A stretch of 64,000 nt of DNA, from NCBI GenBank assembly GCA_052116865.1, contig JBQKKG010000004.1, forward strand, positions 124,001 to 188,000, given 5' to 3'. The stretch comes from CAUPWF01 sp963515125. Lineage in GTDB: Bacteria; Bacillota; Clostridia; Lachnospirales; Lachnospiraceae. The notes beneath the pieces were generated by a model. It was not told the origin of the DNA. It made no database searches and saw nothing but the letters and a program-made list of their open reading frames with translations. This document shows positions 1-8,609 of this stretch, piece by piece (position 1 is the stretch's first letter; the number at the start of each line of letters is the position of its first letter). A program made the translations under genes and the position numbers.

Positions 1-750
1 GCATATCACAGAGAGATTTCAGTGGAAATCGGAAAATTCATAAAAAATATGATAGGTGAAAAAGATGGAGAAGTTTCTATCTTGGTAGTAGGACTTGGAA
101 ATCGTCAAGTAACACCCGATGCATTGGGTCCATATGTGGTTGATAATCTCTGCATTACCCGTCACATTGTACAGGAATATGGAAAGTATGCAATGGGAAT
201 GGAAAGTGTTCATTTAATTAGTGCCATTGTTCCTGGTGTTATGGCACAGACAGGGATGGAAACACTTGAGATTGTCAAGGGGATTGTAGATGAAACAAAA
301 CCAAACTATGTTGTCGCAATTGATGCCTTAGCTGCACGTAATTCAAAGAGATTAAATCGAACAATACAGATTGCAGACACTGGTATTAATCCTGGTTCGG
401 GTGTTGGTAATCATAGACAAGGATTAACCAAAGAAACATTGGGAATACCGGTAATAGGAATTGGGGTACCAACAGTTGTAGATGCAGCAACAATTGTAAA
501 TGATACAATGGAAAATTTAGTTGCTGCGATGGAAACATCGAAAAGTCTTGCAGGTGTTGGTGAAGTACTTCGTTCTTATAATGCGGCAGAAAAATACGAG
601 CTCATTAAAGAGTTGATTTCCCCTCATCTTAACGGTATGTTTGTAACACCTAAAGATGTGGATGAGACCGTGAAACGGATCAGTTATACCATTTCAGAGG
701 GATTAAATATAGTCTTCTCTAATGAAAATGATAAGAAAGAGAAAAAGTGA
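1..750 (+). CDS. gpr: Germination protease GPR, 5'-truncated by window edge
   Basis: Endopeptidase of family A25 that degrades the small acid-soluble spore proteins coating spore DNA at germination. The reading frame is open back to base 1, and the GTG at 22 has no ribosome-binding site, so the gene starts outside the window; about 249 codons are visible, against roughly 290-370 in the family, and the propeptide is missing. Family motifs visible are VVGLGNRQVTPDALGP (visible codons about 29-43) and VVAIDALAARN (about 103-113); their aspartates match the conserved acidic residues of GPR. A glycine-rich stretch around NPGSGVGNHRQGL follows. spoIIP begins just after the stop, the usual gpr-spoIIP pairing. 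In sporulators the pair is made in the sporangium; no promoter is visible here. Confidence 0.95.
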   Translation, partial: AYHREISVEIGKFIKNMIGEKDGEVSILVVGLGNRQVTPDALGPYVVDNLCITRHIVQEYGKYAMGMESVHLISAIVPGVMAQTGMETLEIVKGIVDETKPNYVVAIDALAARNSKRLNRTIQIADTGINPGSGVGNHRQGLTKETLGIPVIGIGVPTVVDAATIVNDTMENLVAAMETSKSLAGVGEVLRSYNAAEKYELIKELISPHLNGMFVTPKDVDETVKRISYTISEGLNIVFSNENDKKEKK

Positions 751-763
751 ATGGAGTGACTAT

Positions 764-1948
764 GTGAAAAGTAAGCAAATAAAACAGATGGTGGTCTTAG
801 GGGTAGTAGTGTTGGCCAGCATAACAGGAATGGCAAAAAGCGTGAATCACTTAGTAAAAGAATATAGGCAAAAAGAGTTGTCAGGTATTCTTTTAAGGGC
901 AGAGAAGCTATTTTTGCCATCCCTGACTTACTTATATGAAGACGAGCCAGAAGAAGTGGAAAGTTGGGTGTATAGTCAAGCAATGCGATTATTTCCCATG
1001 GTTGGCTATTTACAAGATAATCATATTGTAGAGAATGAAACAGAGGATAAATACACGTATGATATGATTCTGGCACAACAGGCGGCAGATGAAAATGAAG
1101 TGGATGAAAATGGAAATCTAATTAATAATTTGGAAAATCAAGTAGTAGCCCCACCAGTGAGTACTTCGACTTCTCCTATTGATATGTCAATAGAGAGCCT
1201 TAGAAACTTTGATTATTTGGTCAATAATTTTTATACGATTGATAAAACAACCATGACAAGTCAAGAAGAACTAAACGTAGATAATTTACTGAGTAAAAAT
1301 ATGAAGATAAATCAAACGAATAACGGACCTAAAATTTTAATTTTTCATTCACATTCACAAGAGACTTTTGTGGACTCTGTAGAGGGAGATCCAAATACGT
1401 CTATTGTTGGAGTGGGAGCATATTTGGCGCAAGTACTAAATGATCAATATCATATTCCAACGCTCCACCATGATGGAGTCTACGATATTATTAATGGCAA
1501 ATTAGATAGAAGTGCATCATACGAATATGCAGAAGCGGGGATACGGCCAATTCTAGAAGCAAATCCTAGCATAGAGGTTGTGATTGATCTACATAGAGAT
1601 GGGGTAGATGCTAGTACCCATTTAGTGACCGATGTTAATGGTCAACAAACAGCTAGAATTATGTTCTTTAATGGGCTAAGCCGCACAAAATCCAAAGGTG
1701 ACATTGCCTATTTGACCAATCCTTATTTACAAGATAATTTAGCCTTTTCTTTGCAGATGGAATTGGCGGCAGAAAGTAAGTATCCTGGATTTGCGAGACA
1801 TATATATTTAAAAGGATATCGGTATAATCTGCATCTGATGCCGAAGTCATTATTAGTAGAAGCGGGAGCACAAACAAATACTGTCGGTGAAATGAAAAAT
1901 GCAATGAATGTGTTAGCTGATATACTACATGATGTATTAGTTGAGTAG
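764..1948 (+). CDS. spoIIP: Stage II sporulation protein P (SpoIIP), engulfment peptidoglycan hydrolase
   Basis: Amidase/endopeptidase that works with SpoIID and SpoIIM to thin septal peptidoglycan and drive engulfment. From the GTG at 764 the protein has 394 residues: a short basic N-terminus, one membrane anchor (about residues 8-24), a low-complexity linker, then the SpoIIP domain with HSHSQETF (about 194), IDLHRDG (about 273) and LVEAGAQ (about 364), which supply the likely zinc-binding His/His and catalytic Glu. The start is ambiguous: ATGs at 722 and 728 lie inside gpr without a good ribosome-binding site, whereas the GTG at 764 has GGAG seven bases upstream (753-756) and gives a 13-base gap after gpr. 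Starting at 722 would add 14 basic residues. Confidence 0.93.
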   Translation: MKSKQIKQMVVLGVVVLASITGMAKSVNHLVKEYRQKELSGILLRAEKLFLPSLTYLYEDEPEEVESWVYSQAMRLFPMVGYLQDNHIVENETEDKYTYDMILAQQAADENEVDENGNLINNLENQVVAPPVSTSTSPIDMSIESLRNFDYLVNNFYTIDKTTMTSQEELNVDNLLSKNMKINQTNNGPKILIFHSHSQETFVDSVEGDPNTSIVGVGAYLAQVLNDQYHIPTLHHDGVYDIINGKLDRSASYEYAEAGIRPILEANPSIEVVIDLHRDGVDASTHLVTDVNGQQTARIMFFNGLSRTKSKGDIAYLTNPYLQDNLAFSLQMELAAESKYPGFARHIYLKGYRYNLHLMPKSLLVEAGAQTNTVGEMKNAMNVLADILHDVLVE

Positions 1949-1955
1949 AAGTTAT

Positions 1956-1984
1956 TTGAAATGTACAACTGATTGTGCTATCAT
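1956..1984 (+). promoter_or_regulatory. Predicted sigma-A promoter of parE-parC
   Basis: TTGAAA (1956-1961), a 17-base spacer and TATCAT (1979-1984), just after the spoIIP stop. The expected transcript start is near 1991, giving a leader of about 56 bases before parE. Confidence 0.65.
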
Positions 1985-2002
1985 ACTACTAAATGTGAAA
2001 AA

Positions 2003-2025
2003 TTAGGCATAAATTTTATGCTTAA
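2003..2025. repeat. 23-bp near-perfect palindrome in the parE leader
   Basis: TTAGGCATAAA followed by one T and TTTATGCTTAA. The arms are complementary over 11 positions, with a single G/T exception. It sits about +12 to +34 relative to the predicted start site and upstream of the ribosome-binding site (AGAAAGGA, 2029-2036). The single-base centre suits a DNA operator better than an RNA hairpin. The binding protein is unknown. Confidence 0.5.
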
Positions 2026-2046
2026 GAGAAGAAAGGATACACGAAC

Positions 2047-3969
2047 ATGGCAAATAAAAATACATATGATGCAGATAGTATATCTATCCTTGAAGGGCTA
2101 GAAGCAGTTCGAAAAAGACCTGGCATGTATATTGGAAGCGTTTCGACTAAGGGATTGAATCATCTGATTTACGAAATTGTAGATAATGCAGTAGATGAGC
2201 ATTTGGCAGGATTTTGTGATACGATTCAAGTGACTTTAGAAAAGGATGGTTCTGCAACAGTTGTAGATAATGGACGTGGAGTCCCTGTGGGCATGCATCA
2301 AAAAGGAGTATCAGCTGCACGTATTGTATATACAACATTACATGCAGGAGGGAAATTTGACGATACCGCATATAAAACAAGTGGTGGACTACATGGAGTA
2401 GGTTCGTCAGTAGTCAATGCCCTTTCTGCTGTTATGGACGTAAAAATTAGTAGAGAAGGCGCCATTCACCATGATCGGTATGAACGGGGGGTACCAGTTA
2501 TAGAATTGGAGGATGGATTATTACCAGTTATAGGGAAAACAAAAAAGACTGGTACGACGGTAAATTTCTTGCCAGATGATGCGATATTTGAAAAGACAAG
2601 GTTCAAAGAGGAAGAAGTGAAGAGTCGCTTGCATGAGACTGCTTATTTGAATCCACAACTTACAATTATTTTTGAAGATAAACGTACCAGTGAGGTGGAT
2701 CGTATAGCATATCATGAACCAGAAGGGATTGTTGGGTTCATTAAGGAATTGAATGAAAAGAAAGAGACCGTACATGAACCTGTTTATTTTCAGGGAGAAC
2801 TAGAAGGAATTTCCTTAGAAGTTGCGTTTCAATATGTGAATGAATTTCACGAAAATGTACTTGGGTTTTGTAATAATATTTACAATTCAGAGGGAGGGAC
2901 GCATCTTACGGGGTTTAAGACGACCTTCACAACGGTAATGAATCAGTATGCAAAAGAACTTGGGATTTTGAAAGAAAAAGATAATAATTTTACTGGGGCA
3001 GATATTCGTAATGGGATGACAGCGATTATATGTATGAAACATCCTGATCCAAGATTTGAAGGTCAAACAAAAACAAAACTGGATAATCAAGACGCAGCAA
3101 AGATTGCAGGTAAAATTACAAATGATGAAATTGTACGTTATTTTGATCGGAATATAGATACTTTAAAAAGGGTTTTGTCTTGTGCAGAGAAAGCGGCAAA
3201 AATTAGAAAAACAGAAGAGAAGGCAAAAACAAACCTTTTAACGAAACAAAAATATTCTTTTGATAGTAATGGAAAGTTAGCAAATTGTGAGAGCAGAGAT
3301 CCCAGCCAATGCGAAATCTTTATCGTTGAGGGGGATTCGGCGGGAGGATCTGCAAAAACTGCCCGAAATAGAATGTTCCAAGCAATCCTTCCGATTCGTG
3401 GAAAAATTCTAAATGTAGAAAAAGCAAGTATAGATAAAGTGTTAGCGAATGCAGAAATTAAGACTATGATCAATACATTTGGATGTGGATTCTCGGAAGG
3501 ATATGGAAATGACTTTGATATCAGTAAGTTGCGTTATGATAAAATTATTATTATGGCCGATGCTGATGTAGATGGCGCACATATTTCCACGTTGCTTTTA
3601 ACGCTATTTTATCGATTTATGCCAGAACTTATCTATGAGGGACACGTCTATATTGCTATGCCTCCTCTTTACAAAGCCATGCCTAAAAAGGGACAAGAAG
3701 AATATCTGTATGATGACAAAGCATTAGATAAATATAGGAAAAGTCATGAAGGAGCATTTACGTTACAGCGCTATAAAGGGTTAGGCGAGATGGATGCAGA
3801 ACAATTATGGGAAACGACTTTGAATCCAGAAACAAGGATGTTAAAGTTAGTAGAAATTGAAGATGCAAGAATGGCATCTGGTGTAACAGAAATGTTGATG
3901 GGAACGGAAGTACCTCCTAGGCGTGCATTCATTTATCATAATGCACTAGATGCAGAATTAGATATTTAG
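2047..3969 (+). CDS. parE: Type IIA topoisomerase ATPase subunit, ParE-like (GyrB/ParE family)
   Basis: ATP-binding subunit of a heterotetrameric type II topoisomerase, acting with the next gene to decatenate or supercoil DNA. At 640 residues it has the GHKL ATPase (EIVDNAVDE about 43-51, DNGRGVP, GGLHGVGSS about 112-120), a transducer domain, and a TOPRIM domain with EGDSAGGSAK (about 426) and DADVDGAH (about 504), ending in the conserved QRYKGLGEMD region. I lean towards topoisomerase IV rather than gyrase because the partner lacks a visible GyrA box and the pair is remote from any dnaA/recF neighbourhood. Motifs alone do not separate the two. It is co-transcribed with the 746-residue A subunit 14 bases downstream. 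Confidence 0.88.
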   Translation: MANKNTYDADSISILEGLEAVRKRPGMYIGSVSTKGLNHLIYEIVDNAVDEHLAGFCDTIQVTLEKDGSATVVDNGRGVPVGMHQKGVSAARIVYTTLHAGGKFDDTAYKTSGGLHGVGSSVVNALSAVMDVKISREGAIHHDRYERGVPVIELEDGLLPVIGKTKKTGTTVNFLPDDAIFEKTRFKEEEVKSRLHETAYLNPQLTIIFEDKRTSEVDRIAYHEPEGIVGFIKELNEKKETVHEPVYFQGELEGISLEVAFQYVNEFHENVLGFCNNIYNSEGGTHLTGFKTTFTTVMNQYAKELGILKEKDNNFTGADIRNGMTAIICMKHPDPRFEGQTKTKLDNQDAAKIAGKITNDEIVRYFDRNIDTLKRVLSCAEKAAKIRKTEEKAKTNLLTKQKYSFDSNGKLANCESRDPSQCEIFIVEGDSAGGSAKTARNRMFQAILPIRGKILNVEKASIDKVLANAEIKTMINTFGCGFSEGYGNDFDISKLRYDKIIIMADADVDGAHISTLLLTLFYRFMPELIYEGHVYIAMPPLYKAMPKKGQEEYLYDDKALDKYRKSHEGAFTLQRYKGLGEMDAEQLWETTLNPETRMLKLVEIEDARMASGVTEMLMGTEVPPRRAFIYHNALDAELDI

Positions 3970-3983
3970 AAAGGGAAAGCGAT

Positions 3984-6224
3984 ATGCAAGAACAACAAAT
4001 TATTCGTACCGAATATTCGGATGTAATGAAAAAGTCATATATTGATTATGCTATGAGCGTGATTGTTGCCAGAGCGCTTCCTGATGTACGTGATGGATTA
4101 AAGCCAGTGCAACGTAGAACACTTTATGATATGTATGAATTAGGCATTAAATATGATAAGCCATATAGGAAATGTGCACGTATTGTGGGAGATACTATGG
4201 GTAAATACCACCCACATGGAGATAGCTCTATCTATGAATCCTTAGTTGTTATGTCACAAGAGTTTAAAAAAGGAATTCCACTTGTGGATGGACATGGAAA
4301 TTTCGGGTCTATTGAAGGAGATGGGGCGGCAGCAATGCGTTATACGGAAGCAAGGCTTTCCAAATTGGCACAGGAGGTTTATCTGTCAGATTTGGACAAG
4401 GACATTGTGGATTTTGTGCCGAATTTTGATGAGACGGAACAAGAACCTTCCGTGCTTCCGGTGAAGATACCCAACCTATTAGTCAATGGAGCTGAAGGAA
4501 TTGCCGTTGGGATGGCGACTAGTATTCCAACTCATAATTTGGCAGAAGTGATTGATGCTGTAAAAGCATATATGGGGAATCAAGACATCAACACGAAACA
4601 ACTGATGAAGTATATAAAAGGTCCAGATTTTCCAACCGGTGGACTTGTTATAAATAAGGATGATTTACTTTCCATTTATGAAACAGGTTCTGGGAAGATT
4701 CGTATACGTGGAAAAGTAGATATTGAAGAAGGGAAAAGCGGAAAAAAACGGATTGTAATATCAGAGATCCCTTATACAATGATTGGTTCAGGAATTGGTA
4801 AATTTTTGAACGATGTTGCGGGTCTAGTAGAGTCTAAAAAAACCAATGACATCATTGATATTTCGAATCAATCCTCAAAAGATGGAATTCGTATTGTATT
4901 GGAGCTTCGTAAGGATGCAAATGTGGAGAATTTAATTAACATGCTCTACAAAAAGACTCGATTAGAAGATACTTTTGGAGTTAATATGCTAGCGGTAGCA
5001 AATGGAAAACCAGAAACAATGGGATTAAAAGCGGTGATTGAGCATCATGTCGATTTCCAATTTGAATTAGCTACTAGAAAGTATAAGACATTACTGCAAA
5101 AAGAAGTAGACCGAAAGGAAATTCAAGAAGGATTAATAAAAGCATGTGATGTAATTGATTTAATTATTGAAATATTAAGAGGTAGCCAATCGGTGAAGGA
5201 TGCAAAGGCATGCCTAACCAATGGAGTTACAGACCATATAAAGTTTAAATCAAATATATCAAAAAAAATGGCTGCGATGTTACGATTCACAGAAAGACAA
5301 GCAACTGCCATTCTTGAGATGCGCCTTTACAAATTGATTGGTTTAGAAATTGAAGCGTTACAAAAGGAACATGATGAAACCTTGAGAAAGATTGACCGAT
5401 ACGAGGATATTTTAAATAATTATGAATCCATGTCAAGTGTAATTGTAGCGGAGTTAGATTCTTATAAAAAAGAATATGCAAAAAAACGACGAACTGTAAT
5501 TGAAAATGCAGAGGAAGCGGTCTACGAAGAAAATAAGATTGAAGAACAGGAAGTCGTTTTTTTAATGGATCGATTTGGATATGCGAGAACAGTAGACCTT
5601 ACGACCTATGAAAGAAATAAAGAAGCTGCTGATAATGAAAATAGATATGTGATTAGCTGTATGAACACGGGGAAAATATGTGCGTTTACAAATACGGGGC
5701 GCATGCATCAGATCAAAGTGTTGGATGTTCCATATGGAAAGTTTCGTGATAAAGGAATACCGATTGATAATTTAAGTAATTATAATAGTAGTGAAGAAAT
5801 ATTAACTTTTGTGTGCGATGCGGAACAAATGAGATTTGCAAAGCTCTTATTTGTTACAAAACAAGGGATGATTAAGCGTGTGGATGGTACCGAATTTCAA
5901 GTGGCAAAACGTACCATTGTTTCTACAAAACTTCAAGAAGCGGATGAGTTAATTGATGTTGTGGTTGTAAATGAGCAACAGCAAGTTGTGTTGCAAACAA
6001 AAGGAGGGTATTTCCTTCGGTTTCCAGTATCGGATGTTCCTGAAAAGAAAAAGGGAGCAGTTGGTGTTCGGGGGATAAAATTACAAAAAGATGATGAATT
6101 AGAACACGCATATCTATTTGAAGAAGGCACAGATACAAAAGTAAAATACCAAGAGAAGGAAGTGACTTTGAATCGGTTACGTCTTGGGAAACGAGATACA
6201 CAAGGGGTAAAGACAAGAAGTTAA
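3984..6224 (+). CDS. parC: Type IIA topoisomerase cleavage subunit, ParC-like (GyrA/ParC family)
   Basis: DNA breakage-reunion subunit that pairs with the preceding ATPase subunit. The 746 residues begin with the winged-helix/tower core (SYIDYAMSVIVARALPDVRDG, quinolone-region residues HPHGDSSIYE). The catalytic tyrosine lies in AAMRYTEARL, at about residue 120. A long coiled-coil stalk (about 370-490) and a C-terminal beta-pinwheel domain follow. I see no QRRGGKG-type GyrA box in the pinwheel, which favours topoisomerase IV-like decatenation over negative supercoiling; this is inference from motif absence. Its ribosome-binding site is AAAGGG. Transcription runs into the rimP leader region, where the hairpin at 6299-6324 could also end this transcript. 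Confidence 0.88.
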   Translation: MQEQQIIRTEYSDVMKKSYIDYAMSVIVARALPDVRDGLKPVQRRTLYDMYELGIKYDKPYRKCARIVGDTMGKYHPHGDSSIYESLVVMSQEFKKGIPLVDGHGNFGSIEGDGAAAMRYTEARLSKLAQEVYLSDLDKDIVDFVPNFDETEQEPSVLPVKIPNLLVNGAEGIAVGMATSIPTHNLAEVIDAVKAYMGNQDINTKQLMKYIKGPDFPTGGLVINKDDLLSIYETGSGKIRIRGKVDIEEGKSGKKRIVISEIPYTMIGSGIGKFLNDVAGLVESKKTNDIIDISNQSSKDGIRIVLELRKDANVENLINMLYKKTRLEDTFGVNMLAVANGKPETMGLKAVIEHHVDFQFELATRKYKTLLQKEVDRKEIQEGLIKACDVIDLIIEILRGSQSVKDAKACLTNGVTDHIKFKSNISKKMAAMLRFTERQATAILEMRLYKLIGLEIEALQKEHDETLRKIDRYEDILNNYESMSSVIVAELDSYKKEYAKKRRTVIENAEEAVYEENKIEEQEVVFLMDRFGYARTVDLTTYERNKEAADNENRYVISCMNTGKICAFTNTGRMHQIKVLDVPYGKFRDKGIPIDNLSNYNSSEEILTFVCDAEQMRFAKLLFVTKQGMIKRVDGTEFQVAKRTIVSTKLQEADELIDVVVVNEQQQVVLQTKGGYFLRFPVSDVPEKKKGAVGVRGIKLQKDDELEHAYLFEEGTDTKVKYQEKEVTLNRLRLGKRDTQGVKTRS

Positions 6225-6243
6225 ATAATCTGGACTTTAACCC

Positions 6244-6272
6244 TTGATTTTACAAAGAAAGTGTGCTATTAT
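6244..6272 (+). promoter_or_regulatory. Predicted sigma-A promoter of the rimP-nusA-infB operon
   Basis: TTGATT (6244-6249), a 17-base spacer and TATTAT (6267-6272). It gives a leader of about 105 bases before rimP that contains a terminator-like hairpin. Confidence 0.65.
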
Positions 6273-6298
6273 ATAAACAGTTACATAAGAATCGGCAG

Positions 6299-6329
6299 AA
6301 GAGTGGACAGAAAAGTCCACTCTTATTTT
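6299..6329 (+). terminator. Terminator-like attenuator hairpin in the rimP-nusA leader
   Basis: AAGAGTGGAC (6299-6308), loop AGAAAA, GTCCACTCTT (6315-6324): a perfect 10-bp stem followed by a broken U-tract (ATTTTAT). It lies downstream of the predicted promoter at 6244-6272 and about 55 bases before rimP, so it can act as an attenuator on the operon encoding NusA as well as end parC transcripts. In Bacillus subtilis, NusA-dependent termination in the equivalent leader is known to autoregulate the operon; the role here is inferred. Confidence 0.7.
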
Positions 6330-6384
6330 ATGCAGTAGTGCAGAAAAGTATAGAAAATTACCGATTACAGAAAGGATGGTTTGA

Positions 6385-6852
6385 GTGTCAAAAAAAGATA
6401 TATACGAACAAAAAACAGAAGAATTACTACAACCAATTGTAGACACCAATGGATTTGAACTTGTAGATGTGGAATACGTAAAAGAGGGTGGAACATGGTA
6501 TCTAAGAGCGTATATAGATAAACCAGGAGGTATCACAGTAGTTGATTGTGAGACAGTAAGTCGTGCATTTTCAGAAGTATTAGATAAGGAAGATTATATT
6601 GACGACACCTATATTTTTGAAGTGAGTTCACCTGGACTAGGAAGACCACTAAAGAAGGAAAAAGACTATGTACGAAGTCTGGGTGAGGAAGTAGAAGTTC
6701 GTACCTATCGTGCAATTGATAAACAAAAAGAGTTTATTGGGGTCCTTAAGGATTATGATAAAGATACAGTAACCATAGAGTATGATGATGAAACCACACA
6801 AATATTTGAAAAGAGCGATATAGCGCTTATTCGCTTGGCATTTGATTTTTAG
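6385..6852 (+). CDS. rimP: Ribosome maturation factor RimP
   Basis: Assists 30S subunit assembly. The 155-residue length is normal for the family (about 150-160). Visible hallmarks are the N-terminal alpha/beta domain with ELVDVEYVKEG, YLRAYIDKPGG and the highly conserved YIFEVSSPGLGRPL (about 78-91), then the C-terminal Sm-like barrel. The start is a GTG (6385) behind AAAGGATGG; no better ATG is available. First gene of the nusA-infB operon, 12 bases before nusA. Confidence 0.95.
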   Translation: MSKKDIYEQKTEELLQPIVDTNGFELVDVEYVKEGGTWYLRAYIDKPGGITVVDCETVSRAFSEVLDKEDYIDDTYIFEVSSPGLGRPLKKEKDYVRSLGEEVEVRTYRAIDKQKEFIGVLKDYDKDTVTIEYDDETTQIFEKSDIALIRLAFDF

Positions 6853-6864
6853 GAGGATAATAAG

Positions 6865-7989
6865 ATGAATACAGAATTATTAGAAGCGTTGACTATTTTA
6901 GAAGAGGAAAAAGACATAAGTAAAGAGACAATGCTGGATGCCATTGAAAATTCATTATTAAATGCATGTAAAAATCATTTTGGTAAAGCTGATAACATTA
7001 AGGTAATTATGGATCGAACTACTTGCGATTACTCGGTGTATGCCGAAAAGACAGTAGTGGAACAAGTGGAAGATGACGTTATGGAAATTAGTCTTGCAAA
7101 GGCAAAAATGATAGATTCTAAGTTTGAACTTGGCGACATTGTACAAATTCCAATTGAATCAAAATCTTTTGGCCGTATTGCAACCCAAAATGCGAAAAAC
7201 TTAATTCTTCAAAAAATTCGAGAAGAAGAAAGAAAAGTTGTATATGATCAATATTTTGAAAAGGAAAAGGACATTGTAACAGGTATTGTACAACGTTATG
7301 TTGGCAAAAATGTAAGTATCAACCTTGGAAAGGCAGATGCGATGCTAACGGAAAATGAGCAGGTGAAAGGGGAAGTGTTTGTTCCAACAGAACGTATCAA
7401 ACTATATGTTGTGGAAGTGAAGAATACAACCAAAGGACCTAAAATTTTAGTATCACGTACGCATCCTGAGTTAGTGAAACGGTTATTTGAATCAGAAGTT
7501 GCAGAAGTAAGGGATGGGACGGTAGAGATCAAGAGCATTTCTAGAGAAGCAGGATCACGAACCAAAATTGCGGTGTGGTCTAATGATGTAGATGTTGACC
7601 CAGTAGGAGCTTGTGTTGGATTAAATGGAGCTAGAGTAAATGCAATTGTTAGTGAGTTGCGTGGTGAAAAAATTGATATTATTAATTGGAGTGATAATCC
7701 TGCAATATTAATTGAAAATGCATTAAGCCCTGCAAAGGTTATTTCTGTTATGGCAGATCCGGATGCAAAATCAGCCAGCGTTATTGTGCCAGATTATCAA
7801 TTATCATTAGCAATTGGTAAGGAAGGTCAAAATGCTAGATTAGCTGCTAGATTAACCGGATATAAAATAGATATTAAAAGTGAAACACAAGCAATAGAGG
7901 CTGGTGAACTTCCAGAAAATTACATGGAACTGGGAATGAACGAGACACAAAGTGATGAGGAAACACCGGTGGTAGAGGAAGAATTATAG
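6865..7989 (+). CDS. nusA: Transcription termination/antitermination protein NusA
   Basis: RNA polymerase-associated elongation factor that promotes pausing and intrinsic termination. At 374 residues it is the short Firmicute form: RNAP-binding N-domain (1 to about 125), S1 domain (about 130-200), two KH domains (about 230-345, including DPVGACVGLNGARVNAIVSE and the second-KH motif AIGKEGQNARLAARL), then an acidic tail. The Proteobacterial C-terminal acidic repeats are absent. Ribosome-binding site AGGAGG. It may control its own operon through the leader hairpin at 6299-6324. Confidence 0.97.
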   Translation: MNTELLEALTILEEEKDISKETMLDAIENSLLNACKNHFGKADNIKVIMDRTTCDYSVYAEKTVVEQVEDDVMEISLAKAKMIDSKFELGDIVQIPIESKSFGRIATQNAKNLILQKIREEERKVVYDQYFEKEKDIVTGIVQRYVGKNVSINLGKADAMLTENEQVKGEVFVPTERIKLYVVEVKNTTKGPKILVSRTHPELVKRLFESEVAEVRDGTVEIKSISREAGSRTKIAVWSNDVDVDPVGACVGLNGARVNAIVSELRGEKIDIINWSDNPAILIENALSPAKVISVMADPDAKSASVIVPDYQLSLAIGKEGQNARLAARLTGYKIDIKSETQAIEAGELPENYMELGMNETQSDEETPVVEEEL

Positions 7990-8003
7990 TAGGAAGAAGT
8001 GAT

Positions 8004-8282
8004 TTGTTGAATAATAAAAAGATACCGATGCGTAAATGTGTAGGATGCGGTGAGATGAAAAATAAAAAAGAAATGATGCGCGTGTTAAAGACATCAGATG
8101 ATCAAATTCTATTAGATGTTACCGGCAAGAAAAATGGTCGTGGGGCATATGTATGTTTTTCAAAGGAATGTTTGGAAAAAGCTATGAAGAATAAAGGGTT
8201 GGAACGTTCTTTTAAACAAGCAATACCAAAGGAAGTATATGAACGATTAGAAAAGGAGATGGAGTCGCTTGAAGCAAAGTAA
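8004..8282 (+). CDS. ylxR: YlxR/RnpM family RNA-binding protein
   Basis: Small basic protein of the nusA operon. The Bacillus homologue binds RNase P RNA and modulates it, hence the alternative name RnpM. At 92 residues it shows the family signature MRKCVGCGEMKNKKEMMRV and DVTGKKNGRGAYVC, with a CxxC pair. The start is one of two tandem TTG codons (8004 or 8007) behind AGGAAG; the ATG at 8028 would cut into the conserved N-terminus. The last 14 bases overlap the next gene, indicating translational coupling. Confidence 0.88.
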   Translation: MLNNKKIPMRKCVGCGEMKNKKEMMRVLKTSDDQILLDVTGKKNGRGAYVCFSKECLEKAMKNKGLERSFKQAIPKEVYERLEKEMESLEAK

Positions 8283-8592
8283 AGCATTGTCTCTTATCGG
8301 TCTTGCAACCAAGGCAGGAAAGACAGTCAGTGGAGAATTTAGTACGGAAAAAGAAGTGAAGTCTAAGAATGCATTGCTTGTGATAGTAGCTAAAAATGCA
8401 TCTGATAATACGAAAAAAAAATTTAAGAACATGTGCGAATTCTATGAAGTGCCAATTTATTTTTATGGGGATAAAGATACCTTAGGGCATGCAATGGGAA
8501 AAGAATTCCGTGCGTCACTTGCAATCTTAGATGCAGGATTAGCTAAGGGAATTCAAAAGCATTTAGAATCAGAAGATATAACAATTGCATAA
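8269..8592 (+). CDS. ylxQ: L7Ae/L30e-family RNA-binding protein YlxQ
   Basis: Kink-turn-binding protein of the L7Ae/L30e/S12e superfamily, a constant member of the nusA-infB operon. Its 107 residues show LIGLATKAGKTVSGEF near the N-terminus and the central LLVIVAKNASDNTKKKF motif. The start is TTG at 8269, set by AAAGGAGATGG (8252-8262), inside the end of ylxR. The RNA target is not known from sequence. Confidence 0.88.
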   Translation: MKQSKALSLIGLATKAGKTVSGEFSTEKEVKSKNALLVIVAKNASDNTKKKFKNMCEFYEVPIYFYGDKDTLGHAMGKEFRASLAILDAGLAKGIQKHLESEDITIA

Positions 8593-8609
8593 AGGAGGTA
8601 GTTTATATA

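Noticed and set aside
684..1076. Minus-strand open frame over gpr/spoIIP
   Set aside because: Shadow of conserved plus-strand genes; no ribosome-binding site or recognisable product. The same applies to all other minus-strand frames in the window.
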